A DNA stretch of 64,000 nt from Polynucleobacter sp. MWH-UH25E (GTDB taxonomy: Bacteria; Pseudomonadota; Gammaproteobacteria; Burkholderiales; Burkholderiaceae). The notes under the pieces were generated by a model. The model was not told the DNA's origin, searched no databases, and worked only from the letters and a program-made list of their open reading frames with translations. This document shows, piece after piece, positions 1-9,376 of this stretch. The stretch spans positions 1,749,221-1,813,220 of the forward strand of contig NZ_CP061286.1 of the NCBI RefSeq assembly GCF_018687095.1, read 5' to 3'. The stretch's first letter is position 1. The number at the start of each line of letters is the position of its first letter. The position numbers were made by a program, and so were the translations under genes.

Positions 1-535
1 ACAAATCCTGAGAAAATGGGGCAATAGCTTCATAAAACTTATTTACAGAGCGATCACGAAATAGATTTTGATATTGTGCTCTCTCTTCAGGATTAATTGA
101 GAAAATAACCAAACCTGCCGTATCTCGGTCAATACGATGAATTGGACTGAGCGTAGGAATTTGCGTTTTTTTCTTCAGGCGATTCAGAAGTGTTTGGTGC
201 AAATACAAGCCGCTAGGTGTGACTGGCAGAAAATGGGGCTTATCGGCTACAAGGATATGATCATCTTGAAAAAGAATTTTTTCCTCAAAGGGAATTTCTG
301 GCTCACGCTCCAATCTTCTAAAGTAAATCAGGTGTGAGTTTGGGCGATATGAATCCGATGCCGATAAAACATGTCCATCCAAATCTAAAATTAAACCTTC
401 CTTAAATCGACTCTCCCACTCACGCGCATTCACATGCGGGAATTGCTTAATAAAGAAATGCAGCAAGCTCAAATGAGATTGCCCTGCAGGCAAATAAACC
501 CGCGAAGAAGATATCCCCTCTGAATTAACTAACAT
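1..535 (-). CDS. RluA-family RNA pseudouridine synthase (partial, 3' end off window)
   Basis: Seen: reading leftwards from an ATG at 535, an open frame runs off the left edge, giving 178 codons with no stop. The protein has the RluA-family active-site motif HRIDRDTAGLV, with the likely catalytic Asp at residue 136, preceded by the usual 'I-L-x-x-D-K-P-H-F-L-P-V-T-P' strand at about residues 94-107. Known: this family isomerises uridine to pseudouridine in rRNA or tRNA. The specific site cannot be read from the sequence. The first 80 residues could be a degenerate S4-like segment, but I do not recognise a clear S4 domain. It is divergent from the GGDEF gene, with about 100 bases between. The family is secure; the subfamily is not. 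Confidence 0.85.
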   Translation of the reverse strand, partial: MLVNSEGISSSRVYLPAGQSHLSLLHFFIKQFPHVNAREWESRFKEGLILDLDGHVLSASDSYRPNSHLIYFRRLEREPEIPFEEKILFQDDHILVADKPHFLPVTPSGLYLHQTLLNRLKKKTQIPTLSPIHRIDRDTAGLVIFSINPEERAQYQNLFRDRSVNKFYEAIAPFSQDL

Positions 536-635
536 ATCGATTGATCAACGACTAGATAAATGAATTTTGTACGAGTATAGTAATAAAAGATGTAACTAAT
601 AGATTTACTAACAACATCAAGCGGGCTACAGAAAC

Positions 636-1502
636 GTGAATATAGGCACCATCACAATTTACTTGGTAGCAATACTAATTCAAGGCATCGCAATATTCTT
701 TGCTTTAATAGTATCTAAAAAGGCGCCTCAAAGCTATCGTTGGGGCTGGGTATTTCTAAGCATGGGTTTTTTAATCATTCTGGCCCGAAGAATTAACCCT
801 CTTCTCGAGACCTTTCAAACTGGACATCAGAACCTGTTTGATGCGATCCTTTCGTTTATTATTTCCAGCTTTCTATTAATTGGATCTATTGGCATCCATC
901 GCTTTATATCCCGCATCCGCTCTGACAATGACCTCCTTTGTGGATTGTCGGAATTAGACCCCCTAACTCATGCCTATAGTCGTTCAGAAATTCTTTATCG
1001 CCTGTCAAATGAAATTCAACGTCACCTGCGCACTTCCCGCCCTTTGGCAATTCTTGAAATAGATATCGACCGATTTAAGCTCGTAAATGATCAATATGGG
1101 CATGCTATAGGTGATGAAATTCTTCAGTTTTTAACACAACAGATTCAATTACAACTTCGTACGAATGATCACCTTGGAAGAATTGGTGGCGAAGAATTTA
1201 TCGTAGTTCTTCCCGAAACAAATGAAAAATCCGCACTAATCATTGCCGAACGTATTCGCACTCATATAGAAATGCAGACCTACTTTACTCGCGTAGAGTC
1301 GACCCCTATTCAAATCACCATCAGCATTGGTCTTAGCGCCACCACCACTGAAAACAATGGTAAAACAGCTGGCCAAATTAACGTAGACCTCGTGAAGCAA
1401 GCAGATCAAGCAATGTATAACGCAAAAAATACCGGCAGAAATAAATCTTCATGCTGGAGTGAGATAAATCAAAATGGGATGATCAACTCCTCCATTAGAT
1501 AA
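636..1502 (+). CDS. Membrane-anchored diguanylate cyclase (GGDEF)
   Basis: Seen: 288 aa. Residues 1-95 hold about three hydrophobic segments (near 6-26, 36-52 and 66-92), followed by a GGDEF domain from about residue 105 to 275. The signature reads GGEEF at residues 183-187, an active variant. The upstream RTND has the spacing of an RxxD inhibitory I-site, so product feedback by cyclic-di-GMP is likely. The start is a GTG; no internal ATG fits before the first membrane segment. Known: such enzymes make c-di-GMP from two GTP at the inner membrane. Context: next to a GT2 synthase and an HD-GYP gene. The 3' end overlaps the convergent outer-membrane gene by 34 bases. Confidence 0.9.
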   Translation: MNIGTITIYLVAILIQGIAIFFALIVSKKAPQSYRWGWVFLSMGFLIILARRINPLLETFQTGHQNLFDAILSFIISSFLLIGSIGIHRFISRIRSDNDLLCGLSELDPLTHAYSRSEILYRLSNEIQRHLRTSRPLAILEIDIDRFKLVNDQYGHAIGDEILQFLTQQIQLQLRTNDHLGRIGGEEFIVVLPETNEKSALIIAERIRTHIEMQTYFTRVESTPIQITISIGLSATTTENNGKTAGQINVDLVKQADQAMYNAKNTGRNKSSCWSEINQNGMINSSIR

Positions 1503-2410
1503 CGATAGAAGTAATTGGGCCCCAGAAATCCTGCCGACTTACCATAACCCAATCTGGTCTTTAGGTAGTAATCCTTTGAGTTAACGGGACTGGTTGCTGC
1601 AAATTCATATAACTGCGTGGTTGTGCTCGGATCTTGACTAATCGTTTGCCGTCCAACGCCCGCTGTTCCACTAAGCATCCAACCGGACATAAACTTTCTG
1701 AAACCAAGTGCAATCATGGTCTCGCTATATTCGGTTGGATTGAAGTAATTATTAGCCACAGTAGTATTCGTGTCGCGATACTTTCGATAACGTAATTGCG
1801 CAGTCACCCCATACTCAGGTACTAAATCGTAAATTAATTTCGCCTTCACTGTTGGTCGAGTATTAGTGTCAGAAAAGTACATATTTCCACCCATCAATAC
1901 CACTGATAGCCTCTCCAGCAATTGTTGCTCAATGCTAATTCCTGGGAAAGTGTAATAAATTCCATTATTCAAGGAATTTTGTGTTTCAACTCGATCTCGG
2001 TTAACAAACGCTTCTACAACGGTACTGTCTGTAACCCTTAATCCGTAGGTGCTGTCTGTAGTAAATAAACGATACCCATTTTGTAAGTTGTAGCTAGCAT
2101 TGAGGTTGTAACCAAGACCAGTTCTTGGATTAATCGCCTTAGTCAGCAAGGTATAAACCTCTGCTGAAGAATCCCATGATCCCTGAGTAAAGTAATTATG
2201 CTGATAGCTAATTCCCGTATATTTTTCACCATGGGTGTATAGGGGAAGGTATCCTGCGCGGTATTTGTAAGTTGAGAATCCTTCGCTATCTGACGCTATA
2301 TATGCGTTTGGTATTGAAAGCGCCTGCACGGTTTGATCATCCTGAGCAATAACTAATCGAGCATTAGCAAAAAGCGATAAAGCAATAATTACCATGGCAA
2401 ACCGCTTCAT
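1469..2410 (-). CDS. Putative outer-membrane beta-barrel protein next to a polysaccharide synthase
   Basis: Seen: about 313 aa. It starts MKRFAMVIIALSLFANA, a signal peptide probably cleaved after VIAQ, and continues with alternating aromatic and polar strands to a C-terminal phenylalanine (IIPF), as in outer-membrane barrels. I place the start at 2410, where ATGA overlaps the stop of the upstream glycosyltransferase and a GGGGGA ribosome site lies 5-6 bases upstream. An in-frame ATG at 2422 is possible but lacks such a site. Inference: translational coupling to the GT2 gene suggests an export barrel for the polymer, comparable to the barrel part of PgaA or to YaiO-type proteins. I cannot assign a named family with confidence. 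Confidence 0.65.
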   Translation of the reverse strand: MKRFAMVIIALSLFANARLVIAQDDQTVQALSIPNAYIASDSEGFSTYKYRAGYLPLYTHGEKYTGISYQHNYFTQGSWDSSAEVYTLLTKAINPRTGLGYNLNASYNLQNGYRLFTTDSTYGLRVTDSTVVEAFVNRDRVETQNSLNNGIYYTFPGISIEQQLLERLSVVLMGGNMYFSDTNTRPTVKAKLIYDLVPEYGVTAQLRYRKYRDTNTTVANNYFNPTEYSETMIALGFRKFMSGWMLSGTAGVGRQTISQDPSTTTQLYEFAATSPVNSKDYYLKTRLGYGKSAGFLGPNYFYRYLMEELIIPF

Positions 2411-3708
2411 TTGGTCCCCCATGATTTTCTGAAATTTAATAGCTCAGATAGATATCCATAAACGCAAGCAGGCTGTAGAACTAAGCCATAAGCAAAAACA
2501 TAAAAAATAAAGCCAAAGATATTGGTGCGAACGTGTAAATGCTCCTTCTCAAACATTTTTCTTCCGCGTACATACATGAGCCAATTTAATAAAGCAGCCA
2601 TGGGCAATAAAAATAAAGTCATTGGACCAACAATCCAATACATGCCAAAGCACGCCAAAATTAATCCTGGAATAAAGCCAAAGGTATAGGCTATATCCAT
2701 AAGTGGGAACATCGTATTCCACCAAACGTAAAGGGTTGTTAAACGCGGTCTAATTAGAATGAGTGGGTTTTCCTTAAAGGCCTCAATTAAACCTCTTGAC
2801 CAACGTTGCCGCTGGCGAATAAATTTGTGCAAAGTATTAGGGCAATCCGTGAATACCAGTGCATCTTCAGCATGTCCAACACGGTAACCACGATCAAGAA
2901 TCTTCCAGGTTAGAACAATGTCCTCCCCCACCATCTCTGGCCACCCACCCAACTCACTCAAGATCTTTCGTTCATATAAAGAAAAAGCGCCCTGAGCAAC
3001 TAAAGTTCCTTGGAATAAAGATTGAATTCTCTTAATGCTCGCAATACCCAGAAAATAATCCCATTCCTGAGCTTTGGTGATCCAATTTTCTCTTGAATTA
3101 CGAATGAGAATTTCACCTGCAACAGCTTTAGTATTTGGTGGATCGGATAAATATCTACCAACCAAATTTCGCACTCCATCCTTAAAAACATAGCCATCAG
3201 CATCAATAGAGATCACGATATCGGTTGTTACATGTTGGAGACCCCGATTTAGAGCAGCAGATTTCCCGCCGTTGTGATGGAGATATATAAATTCAATATT
3301 AGGGTTGCTATCAGCGATCCCTCTTACCTTGTCCACTGTGCCGTCAGTTGAGCCATCGCTAATCACGACCACTTGAATGTGGTTCGGATAATCTTGCTTT
3401 ACCAGGCTGGTCAAAGTCTCTTCAATAGAGCCTACTTCGTTATAGGCGGCAATTAATATTGTTACTGGTGGATATTTTTGATCTGCAATGACACTTGGTC
3501 GTTTATCCATGAGGAGCGCTGTAAATACAAACGCATTCATAAATCCTGGAACGATCGCAATCATAGTGATTAAAAAGTATGACGGCACCCCGCCAATTTG
3601 CGATGCTAAATCCGCATACCATGGCATTGAAAGCCAAATGGATAAACCCATCCAAGAAAGCGAAACGAGCAATGCGATAAGGAATTTAAACTTAACGGAT
3701 ATGTACAT
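2407..3708 (-). CDS. Processive family-2 glycosyltransferase (PgaC/cellulose-synthase-like)
   Basis: Seen: about 433 aa from the ATG at 3708. Two N-terminal hydrophobic segments precede a GT2 domain with VISDGSTDGT, ISIDADG (DxD), GEDIVLTWKIL (catalytic D) and the QxxRW-type motif RQRQRWSRG near residue 300. Three or so C-terminal membrane segments follow. Known: D,D,D,QxxRW marks processive inner-membrane synthases of polymers such as poly-N-acetylglucosamine, hyaluronan and cellulose. A GTG at 3765 would add 19 residues, but neither start has a good ribosome site. Context: the ATGA overlap with the barrel gene and flanking c-di-GMP genes suggest a c-di-GMP-controlled exopolysaccharide. The polymer is unknown; no PgaB-like deacetylase and no PilZ domain is seen. 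Confidence 0.8.
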   Translation of the reverse strand: MYISVKFKFLIALLVSLSWMGLSIWLSMPWYADLASQIGGVPSYFLITMIAIVPGFMNAFVFTALLMDKRPSVIADQKYPPVTILIAAYNEVGSIEETLTSLVKQDYPNHIQVVVISDGSTDGTVDKVRGIADSNPNIEFIYLHHNGGKSAALNRGLQHVTTDIVISIDADGYVFKDGVRNLVGRYLSDPPNTKAVAGEILIRNSRENWITKAQEWDYFLGIASIKRIQSLFQGTLVAQGAFSLYERKILSELGGWPEMVGEDIVLTWKILDRGYRVGHAEDALVFTDCPNTLHKFIRQRQRWSRGLIEAFKENPLILIRPRLTTLYVWWNTMFPLMDIAYTFGFIPGLILACFGMYWIVGPMTLFLLPMAALLNWLMYVRGRKMFEKEHLHVRTNIFGFIFYVFAYGLVLQPACVYGYLSELLNFRKSWGTK

Positions 3709-3804
3709 AATGTCAACGCGCCCTTGGTTAGCACCAAAGGTTGATCTTAAACCCGCTAATGCCACGTTCAGAAGGGGGGATACCCTGAGCGTTTGATAAT
3801 TGCT

Positions 3805-4980
3805 CTATTTATCCATTTTTTCGCCTAGCTCGCCCCGATCATACAGTTTTACTGCGGCTTGAACTACGGTGGGATCTAACTTACCCTGCCCAGCTTCCAC
3901 TAACACTTCCTGTATAGCCTTGTTCAAACCCAGTGCTGGGCGATAAGGTCGATGAGAGGACATTGACTCAATGATGTCGGCAACTGCAAGGACTCTAGCG
4001 CCCATTAATATTTCATCGCCTTTTAATCCTTGTGGATAGCCAGAACCATCCAATCGTTCATGATGCTGTCGCACCATATCAGCGATCGGCCATGGAAATG
4101 GAATGTCCTTCAGTATTAGGTACCCATTATTGACATGCTCTTTCATTAGGGAGTATTCAAGGGGCGAGAGTTTTGTAGGCTTAGTCAATAATTCAGACGG
4201 AATTGAAACTTTTCCAATGTCATGTATCAAGGCAGCCATCTTTAAGCCGTGAATAACATCCTTATCCAAACCCATCTCTTTAGCAATCGCCTGTGCAATT
4301 TTTGCCACTGCTTTTTGATGGCCAGCTGTGTAAGGATCTCTCATCTCCATGGTAGTTGCCATGGCGCCTATAGTTAATTCCAACGAATCAAATAAGCGCT
4401 GTTGAGCTAACTCACGCCTCTTCCTCTCCTCTTCGAGCAAGGAACGCTCTTGAAGCAGCGCTAAACCATGACCAATTTCATTAGCTAAGTTCTGGAAAAG
4501 ATCGATTTCTGCAGCAGAAAAGGAATCGGGCTCGCACGTATAAACAGTTAGAGCTCCAATGACTTTTTCATCAGCGAAGATGGGAATACCCACAGAGCAG
4601 CGAATACCATATAGTGCAGCACGTTCACGCCACGGCGCAAAGTTTGGGTCTAACTCAGAATCTCGCATCATTTGCGGTTCGCCCAAGCGAATAGCCGCCC
4701 CAGTAGGACCGCGTCCATTTGGCTTATTTCCGTCCCATGTAACAAATATGCCTTGAGCATAGGCTTTTGCCTTACCAGACATGCCAGCAACACGAACAGT
4801 CTTCTCAGGATTGTTTTCGGCTATGCCAACCCAAGCAATCACATAAGGATATTGCTTGGTTATACCCTCACAAACACCCTGAATTAATTCTTCAGGAGTT
4901 TTAGCGTGAGACAAGACTTTTGCAGAATTAGCGTAAGCCTCCAATGCCCACAACTGTTTTTTAAGATGATTGCCCGTCAT
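3805..4980 (-). CDS. GAF plus HD-GYP domain phosphodiesterase
   Basis: Seen: 391 aa. A GAF domain spans roughly residues 15-175 and is joined by a short helical linker to an HD-GYP domain at about 200-375. Key motifs are LIHDIGKVSIP (HD, around residue 252), the following MKEHVNNGY, and HHERLDGSGYPQGLKG (GYP, around 310), all intact. Known: HD-GYP enzymes hydrolyse c-di-GMP with a bi- or trimetal centre, and GAF domains sense small ligands or redox state. No membrane segment or signal is seen, so it should be cytosolic. It sits upstream of the GT2/barrel pair in the same orientation and could act as the off-switch for polymer synthesis. Confidence 0.9.
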   Translation of the reverse strand: MTGNHLKKQLWALEAYANSAKVLSHAKTPEELIQGVCEGITKQYPYVIAWVGIAENNPEKTVRVAGMSGKAKAYAQGIFVTWDGNKPNGRGPTGAAIRLGEPQMMRDSELDPNFAPWRERAALYGIRCSVGIPIFADEKVIGALTVYTCEPDSFSAAEIDLFQNLANEIGHGLALLQERSLLEEERKRRELAQQRLFDSLELTIGAMATTMEMRDPYTAGHQKAVAKIAQAIAKEMGLDKDVIHGLKMAALIHDIGKVSIPSELLTKPTKLSPLEYSLMKEHVNNGYLILKDIPFPWPIADMVRQHHERLDGSGYPQGLKGDEILMGARVLAVADIIESMSSHRPYRPALGLNKAIQEVLVEAGQGKLDPTVVQAAVKLYDRGELGEKMDK

Positions 4981-5016
4981 CGTTTCATCCTAGCGCATTT
5001 AAACCTAAATAACCAC

Positions 5017-7374
5017 CTAGTTTTTAAAATTAAGCTTACTTAAGGCGCTTGCCATCGCATTATTCATAGAGGGCGCTTGTCTACGTTCTTCTTGCGGTCT
5101 TTTGGCCTCATTTTGCTTTGGGCGATTTGGTGTTTTTTGCTCTGGCTTAGCCCCTGCCTTAGGCGCCTCATCTGATAGGCGCATGGTTAAAGCAATACGC
5201 CTGCGCTTTTCATCAACCTCCAGCACCTTAACCTTAACTACTTGACCTGCTTTAACGACTGTATGCGGATCCTTAACAAAGGTATTCGACAAAGCAGAGA
5301 TATGCACTAGTCCATCTTGATGCACACCAATGTCTACGAAAGCACCAAAGGCTGCGACGTTGGTCACCACACCCTCCAAAATCATGTCAGCCTTCAAATC
5401 GCCAATAGTTTCCACACCTTCTTTAAAGGTGGCAGTTGTAAATTCTGGTCGTGGGTCTCTTCCTGGCTTTTCTAACTCTTTCAGAATATCCGTAACCGTA
5501 GGAACACCAAACTGTCCGTCAGCATATTTCTCTGGCGATAGCGATTTGAGTAGACTTGTATCACCAATCACTTCTTTAACGCTCTTCTTGATGTCTTTAA
5601 GAATTTTCTCTACCAATGGATAAGATTCTGGGTGAACCGCAGACGCATCTAATGGATCTTGACCATTCATAATGCGCAAGAAGCCTGCGGCCTGCTCAAA
5701 AGTCTTTTCACCCAAGCGCGGTACGCTCTTTAAATCTGCTCTAGATTTAAATGCACCTTTGCTATCTCGATAGGCAACAATTCCCTCTGCTACTGTGGAG
5801 CTTAAACCTGAAACCCTTGCTAATAGTGGGGCTGAAGCGGTGTTGACATCAACACCGACTGCGTTCACGCAATCCTCCACCACGGCTACCAATGATTTTG
5901 CGAGTTGGGTTTGCATTACATCATGCTGATACTGGCCTACACCAATCGACTTTGGATCAATTTTGACCAGCTCAGCTAGGGGATCTTGTAGTCTTCGTGC
6001 AATAGATACTGCGCCACGCAGAGACACATCCATTCCCGGTAATTCTTTTGAAGCATATTCCGATGCTGAATACACCGAAGCGCCCGCCTCTGAAACCACA
6101 ATCTTTGTAAGCCCTAGCTCTGGCTTAGCCTTGATTAATTCTTGCGCCAACTTATCTGTTTCTCTAGATGCAGTGCCATTACCAATAGAAATCAGGGTTG
6201 CTTTGTGTTTTTGAGCCAATTTAGCCAAAGTCACTAACGAGCCAGCCCAATCATTCTTAGGTTGATGCGGATAGATCACATCGGTATCCACCACCTTACC
6301 GGTCTCATCTACCACCGCAACTTTGACTCCAGTGCGCATGCCAGGATCTAAGCCAATAGTGACCCTAGGGCCAGCAGGGGCAGCCAATAAGAGATCTTTT
6401 AGATTGCGAGCAAAGACATTAATCGCCTCGGTCTCTGCGCGCTCACGCAATGCAGTCATGAGTTCAGTCTCTAGATGCATAGAGCACTTAATACGCCAGG
6501 TCCAGCGAACAGTATCAGCTAACCAAGCATCTGCAAGTCGACCCTCATTCTTAATCTTGAAATGATTTGCAATGCGTTGCTCACAAGGATTGTGTGGTGA
6601 ATCCCATTTTGGCTTCTCTTCTTCACTATCTAAACGTAAGCTCACCATCAGCATTTGCTCGCGACGACCTCTAAATAAGGCTAGCGCTCGATGAGATGGA
6701 ATGGCTTTAATAGGCTCAGAGTAATCAAAATAATCCGCAAACTTTTCACCCTCTTGCTCTTTGCCTGCAATCACCTTAGATTCAACTACACCATGATCTT
6801 GCAAATACGTTCTTAGGGATTGAACCAAGCCGGCATCTTCAGCAAAACGCTCCATCAAGATTTGACGAGCACCCTCTAGCGCTGCTTTGGCATCTGGCAC
6901 GCCAGCATTGTCACCCTGCTCTGTTTTAAAGGCCTCTTTAATGTATTTCGCCGCTTCAATTTCAGGATCCAGCTTTGGATTTGCAAGTAAATCGTTGGCA
7001 AGGGACTCTAAACCAGCCTCTAGTGCTATCTGTGCTTTGGTTCTGCGCTTAGGCTTATAAGGTAAGTAAAGATCCTCTAGTCGCGTCTTATCTTCAGCCA
7101 TCATGATGGCTTTGAGCAACTCAGGTGTCATCTTGCCCTGCTCTTCAATAGAAGCCACGATAGTCTTGCGGCGCTCCTCAAGCTCTCGTAAATAACCTAA
7201 ACGCTCTTCCAACAAACGCAACTGGGCATCATCTAGTCCACCTGTAGCCTCTTTACGATAACGAGCAATAAATGGAACCGTTGCACCTTCATCTAGTAAG
7301 GCAATGGCAGCAGCCACTTGATTGGGTTTGGCGGATAGTTCTTGGGCAAGACGTTGTTCTATAGATGGCAGCAT
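5017..7374 (-). CDS. tex: Tex transcription accessory protein (YqgF-HhH-S1)
   Basis: Seen: 785 aa with the full Tex architecture. An N-terminal helical region includes VPFIARYRKEATGG. A YqgF/RNase H-like domain starts at GLDPGMRTG (about residue 340), helix-hairpin-helix motifs lie around 500-570, and a C-terminal S1 domain (EGVVTNVAAFGAFVDIGVHQDG) at about 655-725 is followed by a basic, low-complexity tail. Known: Tex is a conserved nucleic-acid-binding protein involved in transcription and toxin expression. The ATG at 7374 lies just downstream of an unusual run of A-rich 12-base repeats on the coding strand. The gene is separated from typA upstream by a terminator, so it is probably transcribed alone. 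Confidence 0.95.
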   Translation of the reverse strand: MLPSIEQRLAQELSAKPNQVAAAIALLDEGATVPFIARYRKEATGGLDDAQLRLLEERLGYLRELEERRKTIVASIEEQGKMTPELLKAIMMAEDKTRLEDLYLPYKPKRRTKAQIALEAGLESLANDLLANPKLDPEIEAAKYIKEAFKTEQGDNAGVPDAKAALEGARQILMERFAEDAGLVQSLRTYLQDHGVVESKVIAGKEQEGEKFADYFDYSEPIKAIPSHRALALFRGRREQMLMVSLRLDSEEEKPKWDSPHNPCEQRIANHFKIKNEGRLADAWLADTVRWTWRIKCSMHLETELMTALRERAETEAINVFARNLKDLLLAAPAGPRVTIGLDPGMRTGVKVAVVDETGKVVDTDVIYPHQPKNDWAGSLVTLAKLAQKHKATLISIGNGTASRETDKLAQELIKAKPELGLTKIVVSEAGASVYSASEYASKELPGMDVSLRGAVSIARRLQDPLAELVKIDPKSIGVGQYQHDVMQTQLAKSLVAVVEDCVNAVGVDVNTASAPLLARVSGLSSTVAEGIVAYRDSKGAFKSRADLKSVPRLGEKTFEQAAGFLRIMNGQDPLDASAVHPESYPLVEKILKDIKKSVKEVIGDTSLLKSLSPEKYADGQFGVPTVTDILKELEKPGRDPRPEFTTATFKEGVETIGDLKADMILEGVVTNVAAFGAFVDIGVHQDGLVHISALSNTFVKDPHTVVKAGQVVKVKVLEVDEKRRRIALTMRLSDEAPKAGAKPEQKTPNRPKQNEAKRPQEERRQAPSMNNAMASALSKLNFKN

Positions 7375-7381
7375 GAATTTA

Positions 7382-7429
7382 CTTTATTTTTTGCTCAGTT
7401 TTTTTCTTAGTTTTTTGCTTTGTTTTTAT
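7382..7429. repeat. Four tandem degenerate 12-base T-tract units upstream of tex
   Basis: Plus-strand units: CTTTATTTTTTG (7382-7393), CTCAGTTTTTTT (7394-7405), CTTAGTTTTTTG (7406-7417) and CTTTGTTTTTAT (7418-7429). They sit 8 bases upstream of the tex start codon, so in mRNA sense they are A-tracts spaced near one helical turn. A 7-base-arm inverted repeat (ATTGAAT...ATTCAAT, 7432-7450) adjoins them. The function is unknown; curved promoter DNA or an unstructured A-rich 5' leader are possible. Confidence 0.7.
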
Positions 7430-7457
7430 TTATTGAATATCGAATTCAATGAAGTAC

Positions 7458-7481
7458 AAAAGCCACCCGCAGGTGACTTTT
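7458..7481 (-). terminator. Rho-independent terminator after typA
   Basis: On the minus strand AAAAGTCACC, loop TGCG, GGTGGCTTTT forms a 10-bp stem with one G-U pair whose 3' arm ends in a U run. It begins about 20 bases past the typA stop and separates typA from tex. Confidence 0.75.
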
Positions 7482-7500
7482 GTGGTGATGCTATAAGAAT

Positions 7501-9318
7501 TTATTCGCGTGAGGCTTTTTTACGCTCATGCTCTTTGAGGTAGCGCTTACGAATACGAATGCTCTTAGGCGTTACTTCAACTAACTCGTCATCATCGATA
7601 AACTCAACTGCATACTCGAGATTGAGTGCAATTGGTGGCACCAAACGAACTGCTTCATCGGTACCAGAGGCGCGAACGTTGGTTAACTGCTTACCTTTAA
7701 TTGGGTTAACAACCAAGTCGTTATCGCGACTATGAATACCAATCACCATGCCTTCATACAAGGGGTCGCCTGGGCTTACAAACATACGGCCACGATCTTG
7801 CAATTTCCATAATGCGTAAGCAACCGCCTCACCGTCATCTTGACTTACTAATACGCCGTTATGACGTTCACCCAAAATACCCTCTTTGGCTGGTGCATAG
7901 GAATCAAACGTGTGGCTCATCAAACCATTACCGCGAGTCATGGTCATAAAGTCACCTTGGAAACCAATCAAACCACGCGCAGGAATACGGTATTCCAAAC
8001 GGGTACGACCTTTACCATCACTCACCATATCGAGCAATTCACCTTTGCGCTTGCCCAGGTCTTCCATCACTGCGCCTTGAGTCGTATCCTCAACGTCCAC
8101 GGTCAAGTTCTCATACGGCTCCATCTTGACGCCATCTTCTTCGTGGAAAACTACACGAGGACGTGATACTGCTAGCTCATAGCCTTCACGACGCATCGTC
8201 TCAACCAAGATGGTGAGGTGCAATTCACCACGACCAGATACTTCAAATACGGTGTCATCGTCAGTGTCTTTTACGCGCAAGGCCATATTAGACTTCAACT
8301 CACGATCCAAGCGCTCACGAATTTGGCGGCTAGTTACAAACTTACCCTCACGACCTGCCAATGGGCTCGTGTTCACCATGAAGTTCATGGTTAAGGTTGG
8401 CTCATCAATTTTGAGCATTGGTAATGCTTCAGGTGTATCTGGAGCACATACAGTAGTACCAATTGCCAAATCTTCAATACCGTTAATCAATACGATGTCG
8501 CCCGCTTGCGCTTCATCAACCAATTCACGGTCTAGACCACGGAACTTTAATACTTGATTAATACGGCCCTTACGTTGAACACCTTCTGGGCCATCCATAA
8601 ACACCACATCCATGCCTGGCTTCACAGTGCCACGATTGACGCGACCAACGCCGATCTTACCGACATATGTGCTGTATTCAATAGAGGTAATCTGTAACTG
8701 CAAAGGACCATCCGGATTATCGTCACGCACTGGAACATGCTTGAGGACTGTGTCAAACAAAGGACGCATATCGCCTTCACGCACATCATCTGTCATGCCT
8801 GCATAACCATTCAATCCAGAGGCATATACTACTGGGAAGTCTAACTGCTCTTCTGTGGCGCCTAATTTGTCAAACAACTCAAAAGTAGCATTAATCACGT
8901 AATCGGTACGAGCACCTGGGCGATCTACTTTATTAATTACAACGATCGGCTTAAGTCCAAGAGCCAATGCCTTCTTGGTAACGAAGCGAGTCTGTGGCAT
9001 CGGGCCTTCAACAGCGTCAACCAACAAGAGCACACCATCAACCATCGACAGCACACGCTCTACCTCACCACCAAAATCCGCGTGTCCCGGTGTATCTACG
9101 ATGTTGATGTGAGTTCCATCGTATTCAACCGCGCAGTTTTTGGACAAAATGGTAATGCCGCGCTCCTTTTCAAGATCGTTTGAGTCCATGACGCGTTCGG
9201 CCACTTTCTCATTTGAGCGGAAGGTACCGGATTGACGTAAGAGTTGGTCAACCAAAGTAGTTTTACCGTGGTCAACGTGGGCAATAATGGCGATATTACG
9301 AAGTGCGCGTTTAGTCAT
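7501..9318 (-). CDS. typA: Ribosome-associated GTPase TypA/BipA
   Basis: Seen: 605 aa, normal for the family. The G1 motif AHVDHGKTTLVDQLL lies at about residues 13-27, with switch II at VDTPGHADFGGEVERV and NKVD for guanine recognition. These are followed by EF-Tu-like beta-barrel, EF-G-like and TypA-specific C-terminal domains (KGKQLTNVRASGTDEAV). Known: BipA binds the 70S ribosome, helps 50S assembly in the cold and affects stress and virulence traits. Lies 58 bases downstream of truB on the same strand and is closed by the terminator at 7458-7481. Confidence 0.97.
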   Translation of the reverse strand: MTKRALRNIAIIAHVDHGKTTLVDQLLRQSGTFRSNEKVAERVMDSNDLEKERGITILSKNCAVEYDGTHINIVDTPGHADFGGEVERVLSMVDGVLLLVDAVEGPMPQTRFVTKKALALGLKPIVVINKVDRPGARTDYVINATFELFDKLGATEEQLDFPVVYASGLNGYAGMTDDVREGDMRPLFDTVLKHVPVRDDNPDGPLQLQITSIEYSTYVGKIGVGRVNRGTVKPGMDVVFMDGPEGVQRKGRINQVLKFRGLDRELVDEAQAGDIVLINGIEDLAIGTTVCAPDTPEALPMLKIDEPTLTMNFMVNTSPLAGREGKFVTSRQIRERLDRELKSNMALRVKDTDDDTVFEVSGRGELHLTILVETMRREGYELAVSRPRVVFHEEDGVKMEPYENLTVDVEDTTQGAVMEDLGKRKGELLDMVSDGKGRTRLEYRIPARGLIGFQGDFMTMTRGNGLMSHTFDSYAPAKEGILGERHNGVLVSQDDGEAVAYALWKLQDRGRMFVSPGDPLYEGMVIGIHSRDNDLVVNPIKGKQLTNVRASGTDEAVRLVPPIALNLEYAVEFIDDDELVEVTPKSIRIRKRYLKEHERKKASRE

Positions 9319-9376
9319 GTGAAGCTTCTAAAGTTAAAGATAATAAAAATGGGTAGTTAGTTCTATTTGGCTTGCC

